Positions 24,956-34,548 are shown, counted from the stretch's first letter. The stretch: 64,000 bases of DNA from Halomonas qaidamensis (GCF_025917315.1 NZ_CP080627.1:806001-870000), one strand, 5' to 3'. Made by a program: numbers and translations. The notes: generated from the sequence alone by a model not told the origin.

Positions 24956-25286
24956 GCAGCCTCCTTTGCTTACACAGTTTATGTATTAACAGAAACATGT
25001 TAGTGCTTATATATCAAGCATATAGATATCAACAGCATAGATATCAATCACGGTTTCAATACGGGTTGTTAGCACAGATTCTTTAATGTGGGATCTTTAA
25101 CAACAGTGTCTTGCAACTGCTGGTTCTAGCGTAGTCACAATAATTAGATTTAGCGAATCAATACGATCTAGGTGCAACTTCACCTAGGTGCGACTCCATG
25201 GTTGCGCTATCGTTCATGTACTTAAGATATATTTACTTAATGTATAGAGCTAGAAAGCCCATCGACTTCAGTTTGGAAGGGACGCC
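24956..25286. promoter_or_regulatory. AT-rich intergenic region with a 16-bp duplication
   Basis: A 331-base gene-free stretch between the divergent Pmp3 gene and the TonB receptor. It holds a tandem duplication CTAGGTGCAACTTCAC / CTAGGTGCGACTCCAT (25168-25199), an imperfect duplication around 25018-25051, and TATA-like stretches near 25230. No convincing Fur box was seen, so iron control of the receptor is not shown. Confidence 0.5.
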
Positions 25287-27335
25287 ATGAGTTATTATTT
25301 AACGCCGTCACTGCTACTTATGAGCGCTGTTTTAGCGCCACCTGTTTGGGCGCAATTACCCGCAGGGGAGGACGCAGTGCTGCCTACCGTAGAAGTAAGT
25401 GCCCCGCGTTTAGCCCGCGAGCTATATGCCACGCCTGCGGCAGTTTCTACTTTAGAGGGCGAAGAGATTGCCCAAGGTCAGCAGCGTGTGAGGTTGGATG
25501 AGGCGCTTAACCGCGTGCCAGGAGTGTTTTTGCAAAACCGCGATAATTTCGCTCAAGGGCAGCGAATTGCTATTCGCGGCTTTGGCGCGCGTGCGCCCTT
25601 TGGGGTGCGTGGGATAACCATCATGGTGGATGGTATTCCTTATACGCTTCCGGATGGACAGGCACAGTTGGATGCCATTGATTTAGATAGTGCCGAGCGC
25701 ATTGAGGTGATCCGCGGGCCGTCTTCAGTGCTTTATGGCAACGCGGCTGGCGGAGTGATTGATGTGACTACTGCCGATGGGCGTGATAATCCTGGTACAC
25801 GGCTGCGGATGGGTGCAGGTAGCGATGGCTATCAAAAAGTGGCGCTGCAAAATGGTGGTGTCCAGGGCGATTGGTCGCACCATATTAGTCTGACGGCGCT
25901 TAATGTTGATGGCTATCGCGAACAAAGCTCAACCGAGAAGTATTTGCTGAATGCCAAAATACGTCGAGAATTAGGCAGTGAGCGTGCGGTTACCGCGATT
26001 ATTAATTTACTGGAGAACCCCCGTTCGGAAGATCCCGGTGCACTTAATGCCCGTGAAGTCGCCGCTGGGCGTGATCAAGCAGCGCCCAATTCAATCGCGC
26101 TGGATGCAGGACAAAGCGTTGATCAGCAGATGCTTGGCTTGCAGTACGAAGACTTAGCTGCAGGTGATGGCGAACTGTATCTTAAAAGCTTTATTGCTCA
26201 GCGTGACTTTGAACAGCAGCTCCCATTTGTGGGCAGTAGTCGTTTGGGTTATCAGCGTGACTATATGGGCGCAAGCGCTGAATACCATCAGGAGGTAGCG
26301 TTAGGGAGCCTGCCGCTTAGCTATATTGTAGGCGTTGATGTGGCTCGCCAAGAAGATGAACGTTTTCGTAATGATGTCGATGCCCAGGGGGTTGTTGGCG
26401 AGCAGTTAGCGGATGAAACTCAAACTGCGACGTCCGCTGGCGTGTTTGCCCAAGGAGATTTAGCGCTCTCGGAACAGGTCACGCTCTCATTGGGTGCGCG
26501 TTTTGATCAGGTGGCGCTAGATGTTGACGATACGTTTCTTGCTGACGGCGATCAAAGTGGAAAACGTACCTTTAACGAATGGAGTGGCTCGGCGGGATTA
26601 AGCTACCGTTACCGCCCGCAGCACCAAGCGTATATTGATACTAGTACCGCGTTCGAGACACCTACGTTTGCTGAGTTTGCTAACCCGTCTGGAGGTGGTT
26701 TTAATCCTGCCGTTGAGCCGCAGAAAGCATGGAACCGCGAAATAGGCTTGCGTGGCTATATTGAGCCATTGGCAATGGATTACGATCTTGCGCTATTTTC
26801 GGTCCGCGTTCGTGATGAGCTGGTGCCCTATGATGAAGGTGGCCGTACTTTCTATCAGAATGCAGCTGACACCCAGCGCGATGGTCTTGAGCTAGCGCTG
26901 GGTTGGCAGCTTGCCGACCAGTGGCGTCTGGATAGCGCTTTAACTCTCGCGCGTTATGAATTCGATAAGTTTGCAACACCTAGCGAGCGTTTTGATGGCA
27001 ACCGGATCCCTGGGCTGCCAGAGCAGACGTGGGTCAATCAATTAACTTGGGAAAACCTTGACCAGCGTTTTGCCACGTTGGAAACCGAATACATCGGTGA
27101 TTTAGTGGCGGATAACGCTAATGCGACGGAAGTAGATAGCTATTGGCTGCTTAACCTACGGGTAGGCGATGGCTGGCAGCTAAGCGAGGATACGCGGCTA
27201 AGCGCTTATCTTGGTCTGCGCAATCTACTTGATAAAGAACACTACGCCAATGTGCGCTTAAACGGCACGTTTGGCCGCTTTTACGAGCCAGCCCCAGGGC
27301 GAAGTGTGTATGGCGGCGTTGAGCTGAGTTTTTAA
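25287..27335 (+). CDS. TonB-dependent outer-membrane receptor
   Basis: A 682-residue TonB-dependent receptor. Signal peptide 'LLLMSAVLAPPVWA' (cleavage about residue 23) is followed by a TonB-box-like 'LPTVEVSAPR', the plug domain (about 35-155: 'ALNRVPGVFLQNRDNFAQGQRIAIRGFG' in parts, 'IEVIRGPSSVLYGNAAGGVIDV') and a 22-strand barrel ending in 'YGGVELSF'. The terminal Phe fits outer-membrane insertion. It resembles FecA/ferric-citrate and catecholate receptors but the ligand cannot be fixed. AAGGGACG precedes the ATG. No adjacent ABC transporter or regulator; fhu genes are 12 kb away. Confidence 0.92.
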   Translation: MSYYLTPSLLLMSAVLAPPVWAQLPAGEDAVLPTVEVSAPRLARELYATPAAVSTLEGEEIAQGQQRVRLDEALNRVPGVFLQNRDNFAQGQRIAIRGFGARAPFGVRGITIMVDGIPYTLPDGQAQLDAIDLDSAERIEVIRGPSSVLYGNAAGGVIDVTTADGRDNPGTRLRMGAGSDGYQKVALQNGGVQGDWSHHISLTALNVDGYREQSSTEKYLLNAKIRRELGSERAVTAIINLLENPRSEDPGALNAREVAAGRDQAAPNSIALDAGQSVDQQMLGLQYEDLAAGDGELYLKSFIAQRDFEQQLPFVGSSRLGYQRDYMGASAEYHQEVALGSLPLSYIVGVDVARQEDERFRNDVDAQGVVGEQLADETQTATSAGVFAQGDLALSEQVTLSLGARFDQVALDVDDTFLADGDQSGKRTFNEWSGSAGLSYRYRPQHQAYIDTSTAFETPTFAEFANPSGGGFNPAVEPQKAWNREIGLRGYIEPLAMDYDLALFSVRVRDELVPYDEGGRTFYQNAADTQRDGLELALGWQLADQWRLDSALTLARYEFDKFATPSERFDGNRIPGLPEQTWVNQLTWENLDQRFATLETEYIGDLVADNANATEVDSYWLLNLRVGDGWQLSEDTRLSAYLGLRNLLDKEHYANVRLNGTFGRFYEPAPGRSVYGGVELSF

Positions 27336-27357
27336 TCAGAGGCTGCCTAGCAAAAAA

Positions 27358-27382
27358 ACGGGCGGCTCATTGAGTCGCCCGT
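27358..27382. terminator. Terminator between the receptor and the convergent dehydrogenase
   Basis: An inverted repeat, ACGGGCG (27358-27364) against CGCCCGT (27376-27382), with more near-pairing inside, preceded by seven A residues on the plus strand. It serves either or both convergent genes. Confidence 0.65.
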
Positions 27383-27410
27383 TCTCGTTCGTCATCACGT
27401 TAAGTGATGG

Positions 27411-29891
27411 CTATTCCGGCAAAGCATAGCCAATCACATAGTCACCCATTTTGGTGCCGAAGGTGCCGTGACCACCAGCGGTAACGACCACATACTGGCG
27501 GCCGTCTGCACCGGTGTAGGTCATCGGCGTTGCTTGGCCACCAGCGGGCAATCGCGCTTTATAAAGCTCTTCGCCAGTGGTGATGTCGTAGCCGCGCAGA
27601 TATTGATCCAGGGTGCCGCTTAAGAATGAGACGCCCCCCGCTGTGGTCAGTGGGCCGCCTAAAGCGGGTACCCCGACATTTAATGCGATGGGTAGGTCAA
27701 AGGGCATGCTGTCGCGGGTGGTGCCATTGCGGTGCTTCCACACAACCTCGTTACTTTGCAGGTCGATTCCTGCTACATCACCCCAAGAGGGCGCTTGGCA
27801 GGGAAGGCCGAGTACTGACAGTAGTGGGCCGAGTTCGACGGCATAAGGTGCGCCTGTGTTGGGCTGTAAGCCTTGCTCGCTAGCTGAGCCTTGGCTCTCT
27901 TCAACTTCATCGCGTGGGATCAGTTTGGAAACAAACGCCAAGTACTTCGCGCCGGTAAATAGTGCTTGGCGTTCGGGGTCTACCGCTACGCCACCCCAGT
28001 TCATCACGCCAACGTTGCCAGGATAGACAATGCTGCCTTGCAGTGAAGGCGGTGTGTACTGGCCTTCATAGCGCAGCGAGCGGAATTGGATGCGACACAT
28101 CATCTGATCAAAGGGTGATGCGCCCCACATGTCGCGCTCGGTAAGTGGCGGTGGCAGTAAATTCAGCGCTGAGCGAGGCTGAGTTTCGGCTGTCCAATCG
28201 CCTTCAACAGCTCCCTGTGGGGCGGGCACTTCTTCGATGGGCACAATCGGCTCGCCGGTTTCACGGTTTAACACGTACAGGCTGCCCTGCTTAGTTGGTT
28301 GAATGACGGCTGGTTGGGTGCCATCTGTCGTCGCCAAGTCAATCAATACGGGTTGGGCGGGCGTGTCCATGTCCCATAAGTCGTGATGCACAAACTGGTA
28401 CACCCAGGCCACTTGGCCGTCGCCCAGGTTAAGCGCCACTAGCCCGGCACTATAGGTCTCATCATTTTCAGAGCGGTTAGCCCCGTACTGGTCGGGTGTG
28501 GCGTTACCCATGGGCAGGTAAACCAGACCAAGCGTTTCATCGGCGCTGATCGGCGCCCATACGTTGGGTGAGCCGCGGGTATAAGTTTCTCCCTCTTCTA
28601 GCGGGGTGGTGTCTTCAGGGTTTCCACTGTCCCAGTTCCATACCAGCTCACCAGTATGCACATCAAACGCTCGTATAACGCCAGAGGGTTCGTCGGTTGA
28701 GCTGTTGTCGGTAACATGACCACCTAAAATTACCAAATTTTCAGTGACCGTAGCAGGCGATGTCGAGTAGTAGCCTCCTGGGCTGAATTCGCCAATATTA
28801 TTAGTCAGGTCGATTTCACCATTTACGCCAAAACTTTCACAACGCTCGCCGGTATCAGCGTTAAGCGCAATTAGGCGGGCATCCGCGGTGGGCAGATAAA
28901 GCCTGCGCGGGCACATGACGTCGGTGACGCTCAGTAGCTCAGAAGTGGGCTCTTCTTCAGAGGTGAGCGAGAAGGTTAGGTCGAGTTCAAACTGACTGCC
29001 ATCGGCATACAGTGCTGCTTTATCGATGGTGGAATCTTCAGCACTGCTGGAATAGTTAGCCGCATCGTAATACGCCAAGCCCCGGCAGGTCATATGCGCC
29101 CATCCGGAAAAGTCCTCTGCGCCCATGGTGCTAATATTAGGATCAAACTCCCATAGGGTTTCGCCAGTTTCGGGCGACAATGCCATCGCACGGCTGTGTG
29201 ATGTACAAATATAAAGGCTATCGTTGACCTTTAGCGGCGTGTTTTGGTTGGTGATTTCAGGCGGTGCATTAGGGCCGGGTTCATCACCGGTTTGAATTCG
29301 CCATACCTCTTCCAGTTCGCCTATATTGTCGGGAGTAATCTGGCTTAGCGAGGAATAATGCGTGCCTGCATTGGTGCCTCCGTAAGCGGGCCAGTCACTG
29401 TCTGCAACCTGTGCGGGATTTACTTCGGCAGCGTTATTGGCCGATTCAATTGTGCCTTTTATCGTGCCTGGATAGCTAAATTGGCTAGCAATGGCCACAA
29501 TAATCGCTGCTGCAATGCTTGCCGCCAGCGCTAGGCTGCCGCCGCGTGAATGTAGCGGTTTTCGCCACCAGGGAAGCAGTAAAATAATGCCAATTAAACA
29601 GACAATGGCAACCCTGGGAACCAGCTGCCACCAGTCGAGTCCCACCTCCCAAAGCGCCCAAACGAGCGTGGCGAAAAGAGTCAGCGCATACAGCCATAGC
29701 GCAGCACCTTTGCGCATAGCCAGCAGTACACCAACAATAAAAACACTCACCCCAGCGATGATATAGTAAGCACTACCGCCCAGGCTAAGCAGCCTAGCGC
29801 CGCCGATGGTTAATGCAATACCAGCTATCGCGAATAATAGGCCGAGCAGTAGCGCTGGCCACTTATTGCGGGCACGCGTGTATTCATCCAT
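27411..29891 (-). CDS. gcd: Membrane-bound PQQ-dependent glucose/quinate-type dehydrogenase
   Basis: An 826-residue quinoprotein. Five N-terminal membrane helices (about 10-145) anchor it; the rest is an eight-bladed propeller in the periplasm with 'WPAYGGTNAGTHYSSLSQIT', the tryptophan-docking blades 'GETLWEFDP', 'GELVWNWDSGNPEDTTP' and the C-terminal 'GGQATPMTYTGADGRQYVVV'. Electrons from glucose, quinate or shikimate pass to ubiquinone. The N-terminal anchor and length fit the glucose/quinate family; the substrate is not settled. PQQ biosynthesis genes are not in the window. GAGG is upstream of the ATG. Converges with the TonB receptor. Confidence 0.88.
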   Translation of the reverse strand: MDEYTRARNKWPALLLGLLFAIAGIALTIGGARLLSLGGSAYYIIAGVSVFIVGVLLAMRKGAALWLYALTLFATLVWALWEVGLDWWQLVPRVAIVCLIGIILLLPWWRKPLHSRGGSLALAASIAAAIIVAIASQFSYPGTIKGTIESANNAAEVNPAQVADSDWPAYGGTNAGTHYSSLSQITPDNIGELEEVWRIQTGDEPGPNAPPEITNQNTPLKVNDSLYICTSHSRAMALSPETGETLWEFDPNISTMGAEDFSGWAHMTCRGLAYYDAANYSSSAEDSTIDKAALYADGSQFELDLTFSLTSEEEPTSELLSVTDVMCPRRLYLPTADARLIALNADTGERCESFGVNGEIDLTNNIGEFSPGGYYSTSPATVTENLVILGGHVTDNSSTDEPSGVIRAFDVHTGELVWNWDSGNPEDTTPLEEGETYTRGSPNVWAPISADETLGLVYLPMGNATPDQYGANRSENDETYSAGLVALNLGDGQVAWVYQFVHHDLWDMDTPAQPVLIDLATTDGTQPAVIQPTKQGSLYVLNRETGEPIVPIEEVPAPQGAVEGDWTAETQPRSALNLLPPPLTERDMWGASPFDQMMCRIQFRSLRYEGQYTPPSLQGSIVYPGNVGVMNWGGVAVDPERQALFTGAKYLAFVSKLIPRDEVEESQGSASEQGLQPNTGAPYAVELGPLLSVLGLPCQAPSWGDVAGIDLQSNEVVWKHRNGTTRDSMPFDLPIALNVGVPALGGPLTTAGGVSFLSGTLDQYLRGYDITTGEELYKARLPAGGQATPMTYTGADGRQYVVVTAGGHGTFGTKMGDYVIGYALPE

Positions 29892-30074
29892 GAGAAAGCC
29901 TCTATTAACAGTGCATTGAGGTCGCTTGGTGACATTAGCAAAGCGACGAATTTACTGCGTGCCCTAACCCATTGGCAGTAATAATGGGTTAAAACACGCG
30001 CCATTTATTGGCAATATTAATAGTCAATTCGCTTTTGGTCTAATTGTTTGCTGGCTAAGGACTGGCATGAACTA

Positions 30075-30107
30075 ACAAGCCGCGCTAGTTACCATAGCGC
30101 GGCTTGT
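30075..30107. terminator. Hairpin 3' of the CurA-like gene
   Basis: CAAGCCGCGCTA (30076-30087) pairs with TAGCGCGGCTTG (30095-30106), 13 bp with flanking A-T, 7-base loop. It lies between the CurA-like stop and the dehydrogenase start, so it would end the former's transcript. Confidence 0.75.
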
Positions 30108-30155
30108 GGATAGAGAGGGGAGAATGGAAGTATTTTAACTTAACGCAAGTATTGG

Positions 30156-31160
30156 CTAATCAGTGAGTTTAACCAGCATTTTGCCGGTGTTTCCGCCTTC
30201 AAAAAGTGCTAGGAAGGCATCGGGTGTGCTTTCCAACCCCTCTTTGACAGTTTCTTTATAAACGATTTTACCCTGTGCTACCTGGGGAGCGATTTCGTTG
30301 AGGAAATAGCGGTAGCTGGACCAGTGGTCGGCGACAATAAAGCCCTGCATTTTCGCTTTACGTACGACCAGCTGTGAAAGGTTGCTTGGCCCTGGCGCTG
30401 GTTTTTCGGCGTTATAGCTGTCGATCATGCCACATACAGCAATGCGCGCACCGTCATTAAGCTGACTTAATGCGGCTTCTAGGCAGACACCACCAACATT
30501 CTCAAAATACACATCAATGCCATTAGGGCTAGCAAGCTTAATCGCGTCGCTTAGCTCCTGGGTGCTACGGTCTTTATAGCTAACCGGCTCAACACCCAGT
30601 GATTCAAGCCACGCAAGCTTATGAGCAGCCCCAGCAATGCCAACTACGTGGCAACCTTTTGCTTTAGCCAGCTGTACAGCAAGCGAACCCACGGCACCGC
30701 TGGCAGCGCTTACTAGTACGTTATCGCTAGGTTTGCATTCGGCAATAAGGTTCAAACCTGTCCATGCGGTCATTCCTGGCATGCCTAACACGCCTAAATA
30801 GGCTTGTTCAGGCACGTCACTGTTAGGAAGCGCGGTGACACTATCACCCGGCACCTGTGCGATATCACGCCAACCGCCCATGTGGCTGACTTTTTCGCCT
30901 GCCTTAATTTTTGGGTGGTTAGACGCAATGACCTCGCCAATTGCGCCGCCCTCCATTGGTTTGCCCAATTCGAAAGGTGCTACATAGGTGCGCAACCCTG
31001 TCATCCGACCGCGCATGTAAGGGTCAACGGATAGCCAGCGATTGCGAATTCTCACTTCACCTTCGCCAAGGTCAGGGAGTTCCTGGCTTTCTAGCGAAAA
31101 AAATTCGCGCTTAGGTAAGCCAGTGGGGTAATGGGTTAACGTAAAAAAGCGAGATTGCAT
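30156..31160 (-). CDS. NADP-dependent medium-chain oxidoreductase, CurA-like
   Basis: A 334-residue non-zinc MDR reductase: 'GVLGMPGMTAWTGL', nucleotide site 'VLVSAASGAVGSLAVQLAK' (about 150-168, GxGxxG variant AASGAVG), and 'GIDVYFENVGG'. Family members reduce double bonds of alkenals and alkenones (leukotriene B4 dehydrogenase/CurA type) in the cytoplasm. The ATG at 31158-31160 was chosen because GGAGGCGCCC precedes it; an upstream in-frame ATG adds five residues. Natural substrate unknown. Confidence 0.88.
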   Translation of the reverse strand: MQSRFFTLTHYPTGLPKREFFSLESQELPDLGEGEVRIRNRWLSVDPYMRGRMTGLRTYVAPFELGKPMEGGAIGEVIASNHPKIKAGEKVSHMGGWRDIAQVPGDSVTALPNSDVPEQAYLGVLGMPGMTAWTGLNLIAECKPSDNVLVSAASGAVGSLAVQLAKAKGCHVVGIAGAAHKLAWLESLGVEPVSYKDRSTQELSDAIKLASPNGIDVYFENVGGVCLEAALSQLNDGARIAVCGMIDSYNAEKPAPGPSNLSQLVVRKAKMQGFIVADHWSSYRYFLNEIAPQVAQGKIVYKETVKEGLESTPDAFLALFEGGNTGKMLVKLTD

Positions 31161-31261
31161 GGGCGCCTCCTGCATGTGTGATTTAGAAAATCTCCTTGCA
31201 GCATAGAGACCGTTAGCGTGCTTTCAAGTTCGCTAAAAGATAATTTTTCAGCGCAATAAAA

Positions 31262-31285
31262 AGAGCGGCTCTTGTGAGCCGCTCT
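31262..31285 (-). terminator. Terminator of the RlpA-like gene
   Basis: AGAGCGGCTC (31262-31271) pairs with GAGCCGCTCT (31276-31285), loop TTGT. On the minus strand it is followed by TTTTTAT, a good Rho-independent tail, 67 bases after the stop. Confidence 0.88.
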
Positions 31286-31351
31286 CAATTACTCCAATTC
31301 TTCTACACTGTTTGTTTAAGGGGTATCACACGCTTGCGGGTGTGTTATCCG

Positions 31352-31732
31352 TTAATCGACCAGGGTAATCATGACGGGCGCAACGCCACGTCGAATCATG
31401 CCGAGTTGACGAGCTGCCCGTTTTGAAAGATCAATAATTCTGCCTTTAACAAAGGGGCCGCGATCATTAATCAAGACTTCAACTTCCTGGCCGGTATCAG
31501 GGCGAGTTACCAGCACTTTGGTGCCAAAAGGAAGCGTTGGATGGGCTGCCGTCAGGGCCTGTTGGTCGAATGGTTCACCACTGGCGGTGGGAGAACCCTG
31601 AAAACGGTCACTATAGAAGGAAGCAACTCCTTCACGAATTTCGATATCAATGGCAAATGCATGACTAGCAGTAAAGAAGATGAGTAATGCCGCGGCACAA
31701 CTCGTTCGGATGAAACGTTTAGATGCTCCCAT
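31352..31732 (-). CDS. RlpA-like septal-ring lytic-transglycosylase-family protein
   Basis: A 126-residue secreted protein: signal peptide '[17 protein letters not shown]' then a double-psi beta-barrel domain with '[23 protein letters not shown]', '[16 protein letters not shown]' and '[18 protein letters not shown]'. This is the RlpA core; the C-terminal SPOR domain that carries E. coli RlpA to the septum is missing, so it is the short form. It may cut denuded glycan strands in the periplasm. No lipobox Cys is seen in the signal. Confidence 0.88.
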   Translation of the reverse strand: MGASKRFIRTSCAAALLIFFTASHAFAIDIEIREGVASFYSDRFQGSPTASGEPFDQQALTAAHPTLPFGTKVLVTRPDTGQEVEVLINDRGPFVKGRIIDLSKRAARQLGMIRRGVAPVMITLVD

Positions 31733-31870
31733 TGGAGTGCCTCAGTTTACCTAGTGCAAATTCTGTCCATGTCGGTGTGTTACCGAACATATCTTTTGAT
31801 AGTAACGTGCTCCTTTTGATACGGCAAGCTTTACGAAGATCGGCGCAATTGGCTTCTAAATTATGAATTT

Positions 31871-31897
31871 TTGCAACTTTATTTAGTATCGTTGCAA
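31871..31897. promoter_or_regulatory. Inverted repeat in the RlpA/PPC divergent gap
   Basis: TTGCAAC (31871-31877) and GTTGCAA (31891-31897) form a perfect 7-base palindrome with a 13-base spacer, in the 316-base region (31733-32048) between two divergent envelope genes. That region has no gene. Operator role is only suggested by symmetry and position. Confidence 0.35.
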
Positions 31898-32048
31898 TTC
31901 AGCAAGTTAACAAAGTGTGTCTGTTATAACTAGGCAGTATTTTAGGTCTAATGTAAATTTCAGATAAACGCTCACTTTAATCAGGTAAGCACCATATAAT
32001 TAGCACACGCTCAGTTTTAAATTTTAGCCAATGAACAAGGATGCACCT

Positions 32049-33488
32049 ATGGCCAAGTCCTCTTCTCTAACGCTGATTTTGGTTGCTGCAGGCGGGGTTG
32101 CTGCTGGTTTTTTAGCTGCCCAGACAGCGCCCTTTTTTACAGCAACGGCAGTCGCTGAAGAATCTACTAGCGCGGAACAGGGACAGGTTTCCCAAGCATT
32201 AGCTGGTCTCGATAGCATCACGCTAGGCGAGCGCACACGGGGGGAACTTACCTCGTCAGGTGAGCTAAATGGTAATGATGGTAGCCGCTATTTACGCTAT
32301 GCCATTAGCCTTGAAGAGGACACATTAGTTGAAATTTCTCTTAGCGGAGCGTTGCAAGGGTTAGTGGCTCTTTATGACGACCAGCTGCAACTGCTAGAGA
32401 GCGCAGAAGCCGTGCGCCACCATGTTGAGGAAGATGGTGAATACGTGGTGATCGTCAGCGGTGCAGATGCACGTAGCTATGGTCCATTCACTATTAATAG
32501 CCGCACGATTGAACTGAGCGACTCTGATACGCTGGCTGTTGGTACGCCGGTGGATAGCTGGTTAGATGGCTCGTCGCGGGAAGTAACGTTCACTGTCGAA
32601 GAAGCTGGCATGTATCAAATCGAGATGCGTGCTGATGAATTTGACGCGTATTTAGAGTTATCTGGCCCTAACAACTACTACCGAGAAGATGATGACGGCG
32701 CTGGCAACTTAAACGCACGGATTTCAGATTTTCTTGCTCCTGGTGATTACACCATCATCGCACGTTCGGCCTTCGGTGAAGGCAGTGGCCTATTTACGTT
32801 GACTGCCGAACCGCGCGAATTACCAGGTGATGGCGAGCTACGCAACGATGGTACCGTTATGCCCAACGATACATTGAGCGGTTGGTTTAGTGGGCAGGAG
32901 CTGAGTTATCAGCTTGAAATCGAAGACGCCGGTATGTATCAAATCGATATGCGTTCAAGCGATATTGATGCTTACCTAGTGTTGGAAGGGCCTAATGGTT
33001 ATTTCCGCGAAGATGACGACAGTGCCGGTAACCTGGACGCCAGTATTGCCGATTTCTTAGCGCCAGGTAGTTATCAGTTAACAGCCCGTACGGCATATGG
33101 CTCTGATAGCGGTTTGTTCACGCTTTCGGTAGAACCACGTGAACTACCGGACGGTGTAGAGTTACGTAATGAAGGTGAGTTAACGCCGAATGAAACGCTT
33201 AATGGCTGGTATAGCGGCGAGCCTTTGACTTATGAACTCACCTTAGAAGAAAGCTCGCTAGTGACGCTAAATATGCGTTCAACTGATTTTGATACGTACT
33301 TGGAGCTTTATGGTGAAAGCGATTCTTATAGTGATGATGACGGTGGTAGTGGTACTGACTCGCGCATAGAGCAAGCGCTTTTACCGGGTACCTACACCGT
33401 TATTGCACGTGGCTTCGCTGTTAGCGGCAGTGGTATGTTTGAGCTGCAGGTCAGCGCCGAGCCGACAGAAATGCAGCCTGACGCTTAA
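32049..33488 (+). CDS. Secreted protein of repeated PPC-like domains
   Basis: A 479-residue exported protein: N-terminal hydrophobic signal ('LTLILVAAGGVAAGFLAAQ'), then four related repeats of about 90-105 residues. Three are close: each has 'GMYQIEMR/DMRSSDIDAYLVLEGPN'-type strands (the third 'LVTLNMRSTDFDTYLELYG'), an acidic 'REDDDGAGNL' loop, and 'DFLAPGDYTIIARSAFGEGSGLFTL'-like strands (shown in part). This is the pre-peptidase C-terminal (PPC) pattern. No catalytic domain is attached. The ATG at 32049 was chosen because AAGGA lies eight bases before it. Strongly acidic, as expected outside a halophile's cell. Confidence 0.8.
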   Translation: MAKSSSLTLILVAAGGVAAGFLAAQTAPFFTATAVAEESTSAEQGQVSQALAGLDSITLGERTRGELTSSGELNGNDGSRYLRYAISLEEDTLVEISLSGALQGLVALYDDQLQLLESAEAVRHHVEEDGEYVVIVSGADARSYGPFTINSRTIELSDSDTLAVGTPVDSWLDGSSREVTFTVEEAGMYQIEMRADEFDAYLELSGPNNYYREDDDGAGNLNARISDFLAPGDYTIIARSAFGEGSGLFTLTAEPRELPGDGELRNDGTVMPNDTLSGWFSGQELSYQLEIEDAGMYQIDMRSSDIDAYLVLEGPNGYFREDDDSAGNLDASIADFLAPGSYQLTARTAYGSDSGLFTLSVEPRELPDGVELRNEGELTPNETLNGWYSGEPLTYELTLEESSLVTLNMRSTDFDTYLELYGESDSYSDDDGGSGTDSRIEQALLPGTYTVIARGFAVSGSGMFELQVSAEPTEMQPDA

Positions 33489-33509
33489 TTCAGCTCACGT
33501 TATCTGGTA

Positions 33510-33545
33510 AACAACGCCCTTGTTGATTGCAGCAAGGGCGTTGTT
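33510..33545 (+). terminator. Terminator of the PPC-repeat gene
   Basis: A 13-bp stem (33510-33522 with 33533-33545), loop TTGATTGCAG. It lies 22 bases after the stop and just before the convergent EamA stop. Confidence 0.78.
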
Positions 33546-33568
33546 GGTTGTTACTCTACCATTAGCTC

Positions 33569-34447
33569 TCAACGGCTGGCTTTTAGGCAGCCCACGACGA
33601 CCAAAAAAGCTGCCGTTGGCAGTCGCCAGTCGAATACGCTGACGCCTGCCAGTACCAGCAGTAGTGCCGCTAAGATCGGCACACCATAAGCAAGGCTACC
33701 TACGAGGCTGGCTTGGCCAAAACGTAGTGCCTTGTCCCACGCCACCATAGCAATGCCGTAAGGCCCAAGTCCGAGAGCAATGCCTGCTAACAGCGCCTCA
33801 CCTTGGGGTAGTGTGAAGCTTCCTTCCATTATCAAGCTGGCGCAGGTGGCAACCGCACAAGCAATCATTAATAACCGCGGGAGTAGTGGTGTCAGTGATA
33901 CGGGGGCGACTTGCCCCAACCATGAGTAGAGCGCCCAGCAGCAAGCAGCCAGTAGTGCTAACCCATACCCTGAAGCAGCCCCACCAAAGCCACCATTTAA
34001 AGCTTGAGGAAGTAATAAAATAGCCGCGCCAGAAAAAGCGATTAGCGCGCCTGTTACGCTTGCGATATGCAGGCGGCCAAGCCGACTCCATTGGCTTAAC
34101 AGCACAAACAGCACAGGCCAGGTGTAAGTGATTAACGCAGCTTCTGCAGCGGGTGCTAAGCGCATACCGATGTAGTAGCTGCTAACAGCGCCGACAATCA
34201 ACAGTGGCAGCCCAAGCCATACGCTCATTTGCCAACGAAGTCGGCAAGCCGCGATATTGACTCGACGGCTTAGTGGCAATGTTGCAAGTGCACCTGCCAA
34301 CAAGGTCAGGGCGGTGAGCTGAAGCGGGGAGGTATCTCGCGCCAATTCTGCTAATAGCGGCGCTATGCTCCATAAAATCACCGCTACCAGCGCTGCACAC
34401 ACGCTGTACCTTGGTGATATGACAACGGGGGAATGAGCGGGATACAT
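33569..34447 (-). CDS. EamA/DMT-family exporter
   Basis: A 292-residue, ten-helix drug/metabolite transporter with two EamA repeats; 'LGPYGIAMVAWDKALRFGQASLVGSLAYGVPILAALLL' (in parts) is typical of YddG-type amino-acid exporters in repeat 2. Probably exports an amino acid or related metabolite. The ATG at 34445-34447 has AAGGAGAGA upstream and beats an in-frame start 17 codons earlier. It is divergent from a LysR gene 101 bases away, which likely controls it. Confidence 0.82.
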   Translation of the reverse strand: MYPAHSPVVISPRYSVCAALVAVILWSIAPLLAELARDTSPLQLTALTLLAGALATLPLSRRVNIAACRLRWQMSVWLGLPLLIVGAVSSYYIGMRLAPAAEAALITYTWPVLFVLLSQWSRLGRLHIASVTGALIAFSGAAILLLPQALNGGFGGAASGYGLALLAACCWALYSWLGQVAPVSLTPLLPRLLMIACAVATCASLIMEGSFTLPQGEALLAGIALGLGPYGIAMVAWDKALRFGQASLVGSLAYGVPILAALLLVLAGVSVFDWRLPTAAFLVVVGCLKASR

Positions 34448-34499
34448 GGCGTCTCTCCTTGCGTTAAACCTGAGACGCGCAGCATACTCAGAAAACATT

Positions 34500-34547
34500 C
34501 ATCACAATATCAATCTTATATGATGATTCTTATCAATAATGGTGATG
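34500..34547. promoter_or_regulatory. Divergent promoter region with LysR-type dyads
   Basis: CATCAC at 34500-34505 and GTGATG at 34542-34547 flank an inner ATCA-N8-TGAT (34509-34524). LysR proteins bind such dyads in divergent gaps. Symmetry seen; binding inferred. Confidence 0.4.
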
Positions 34548-34548
34548 T

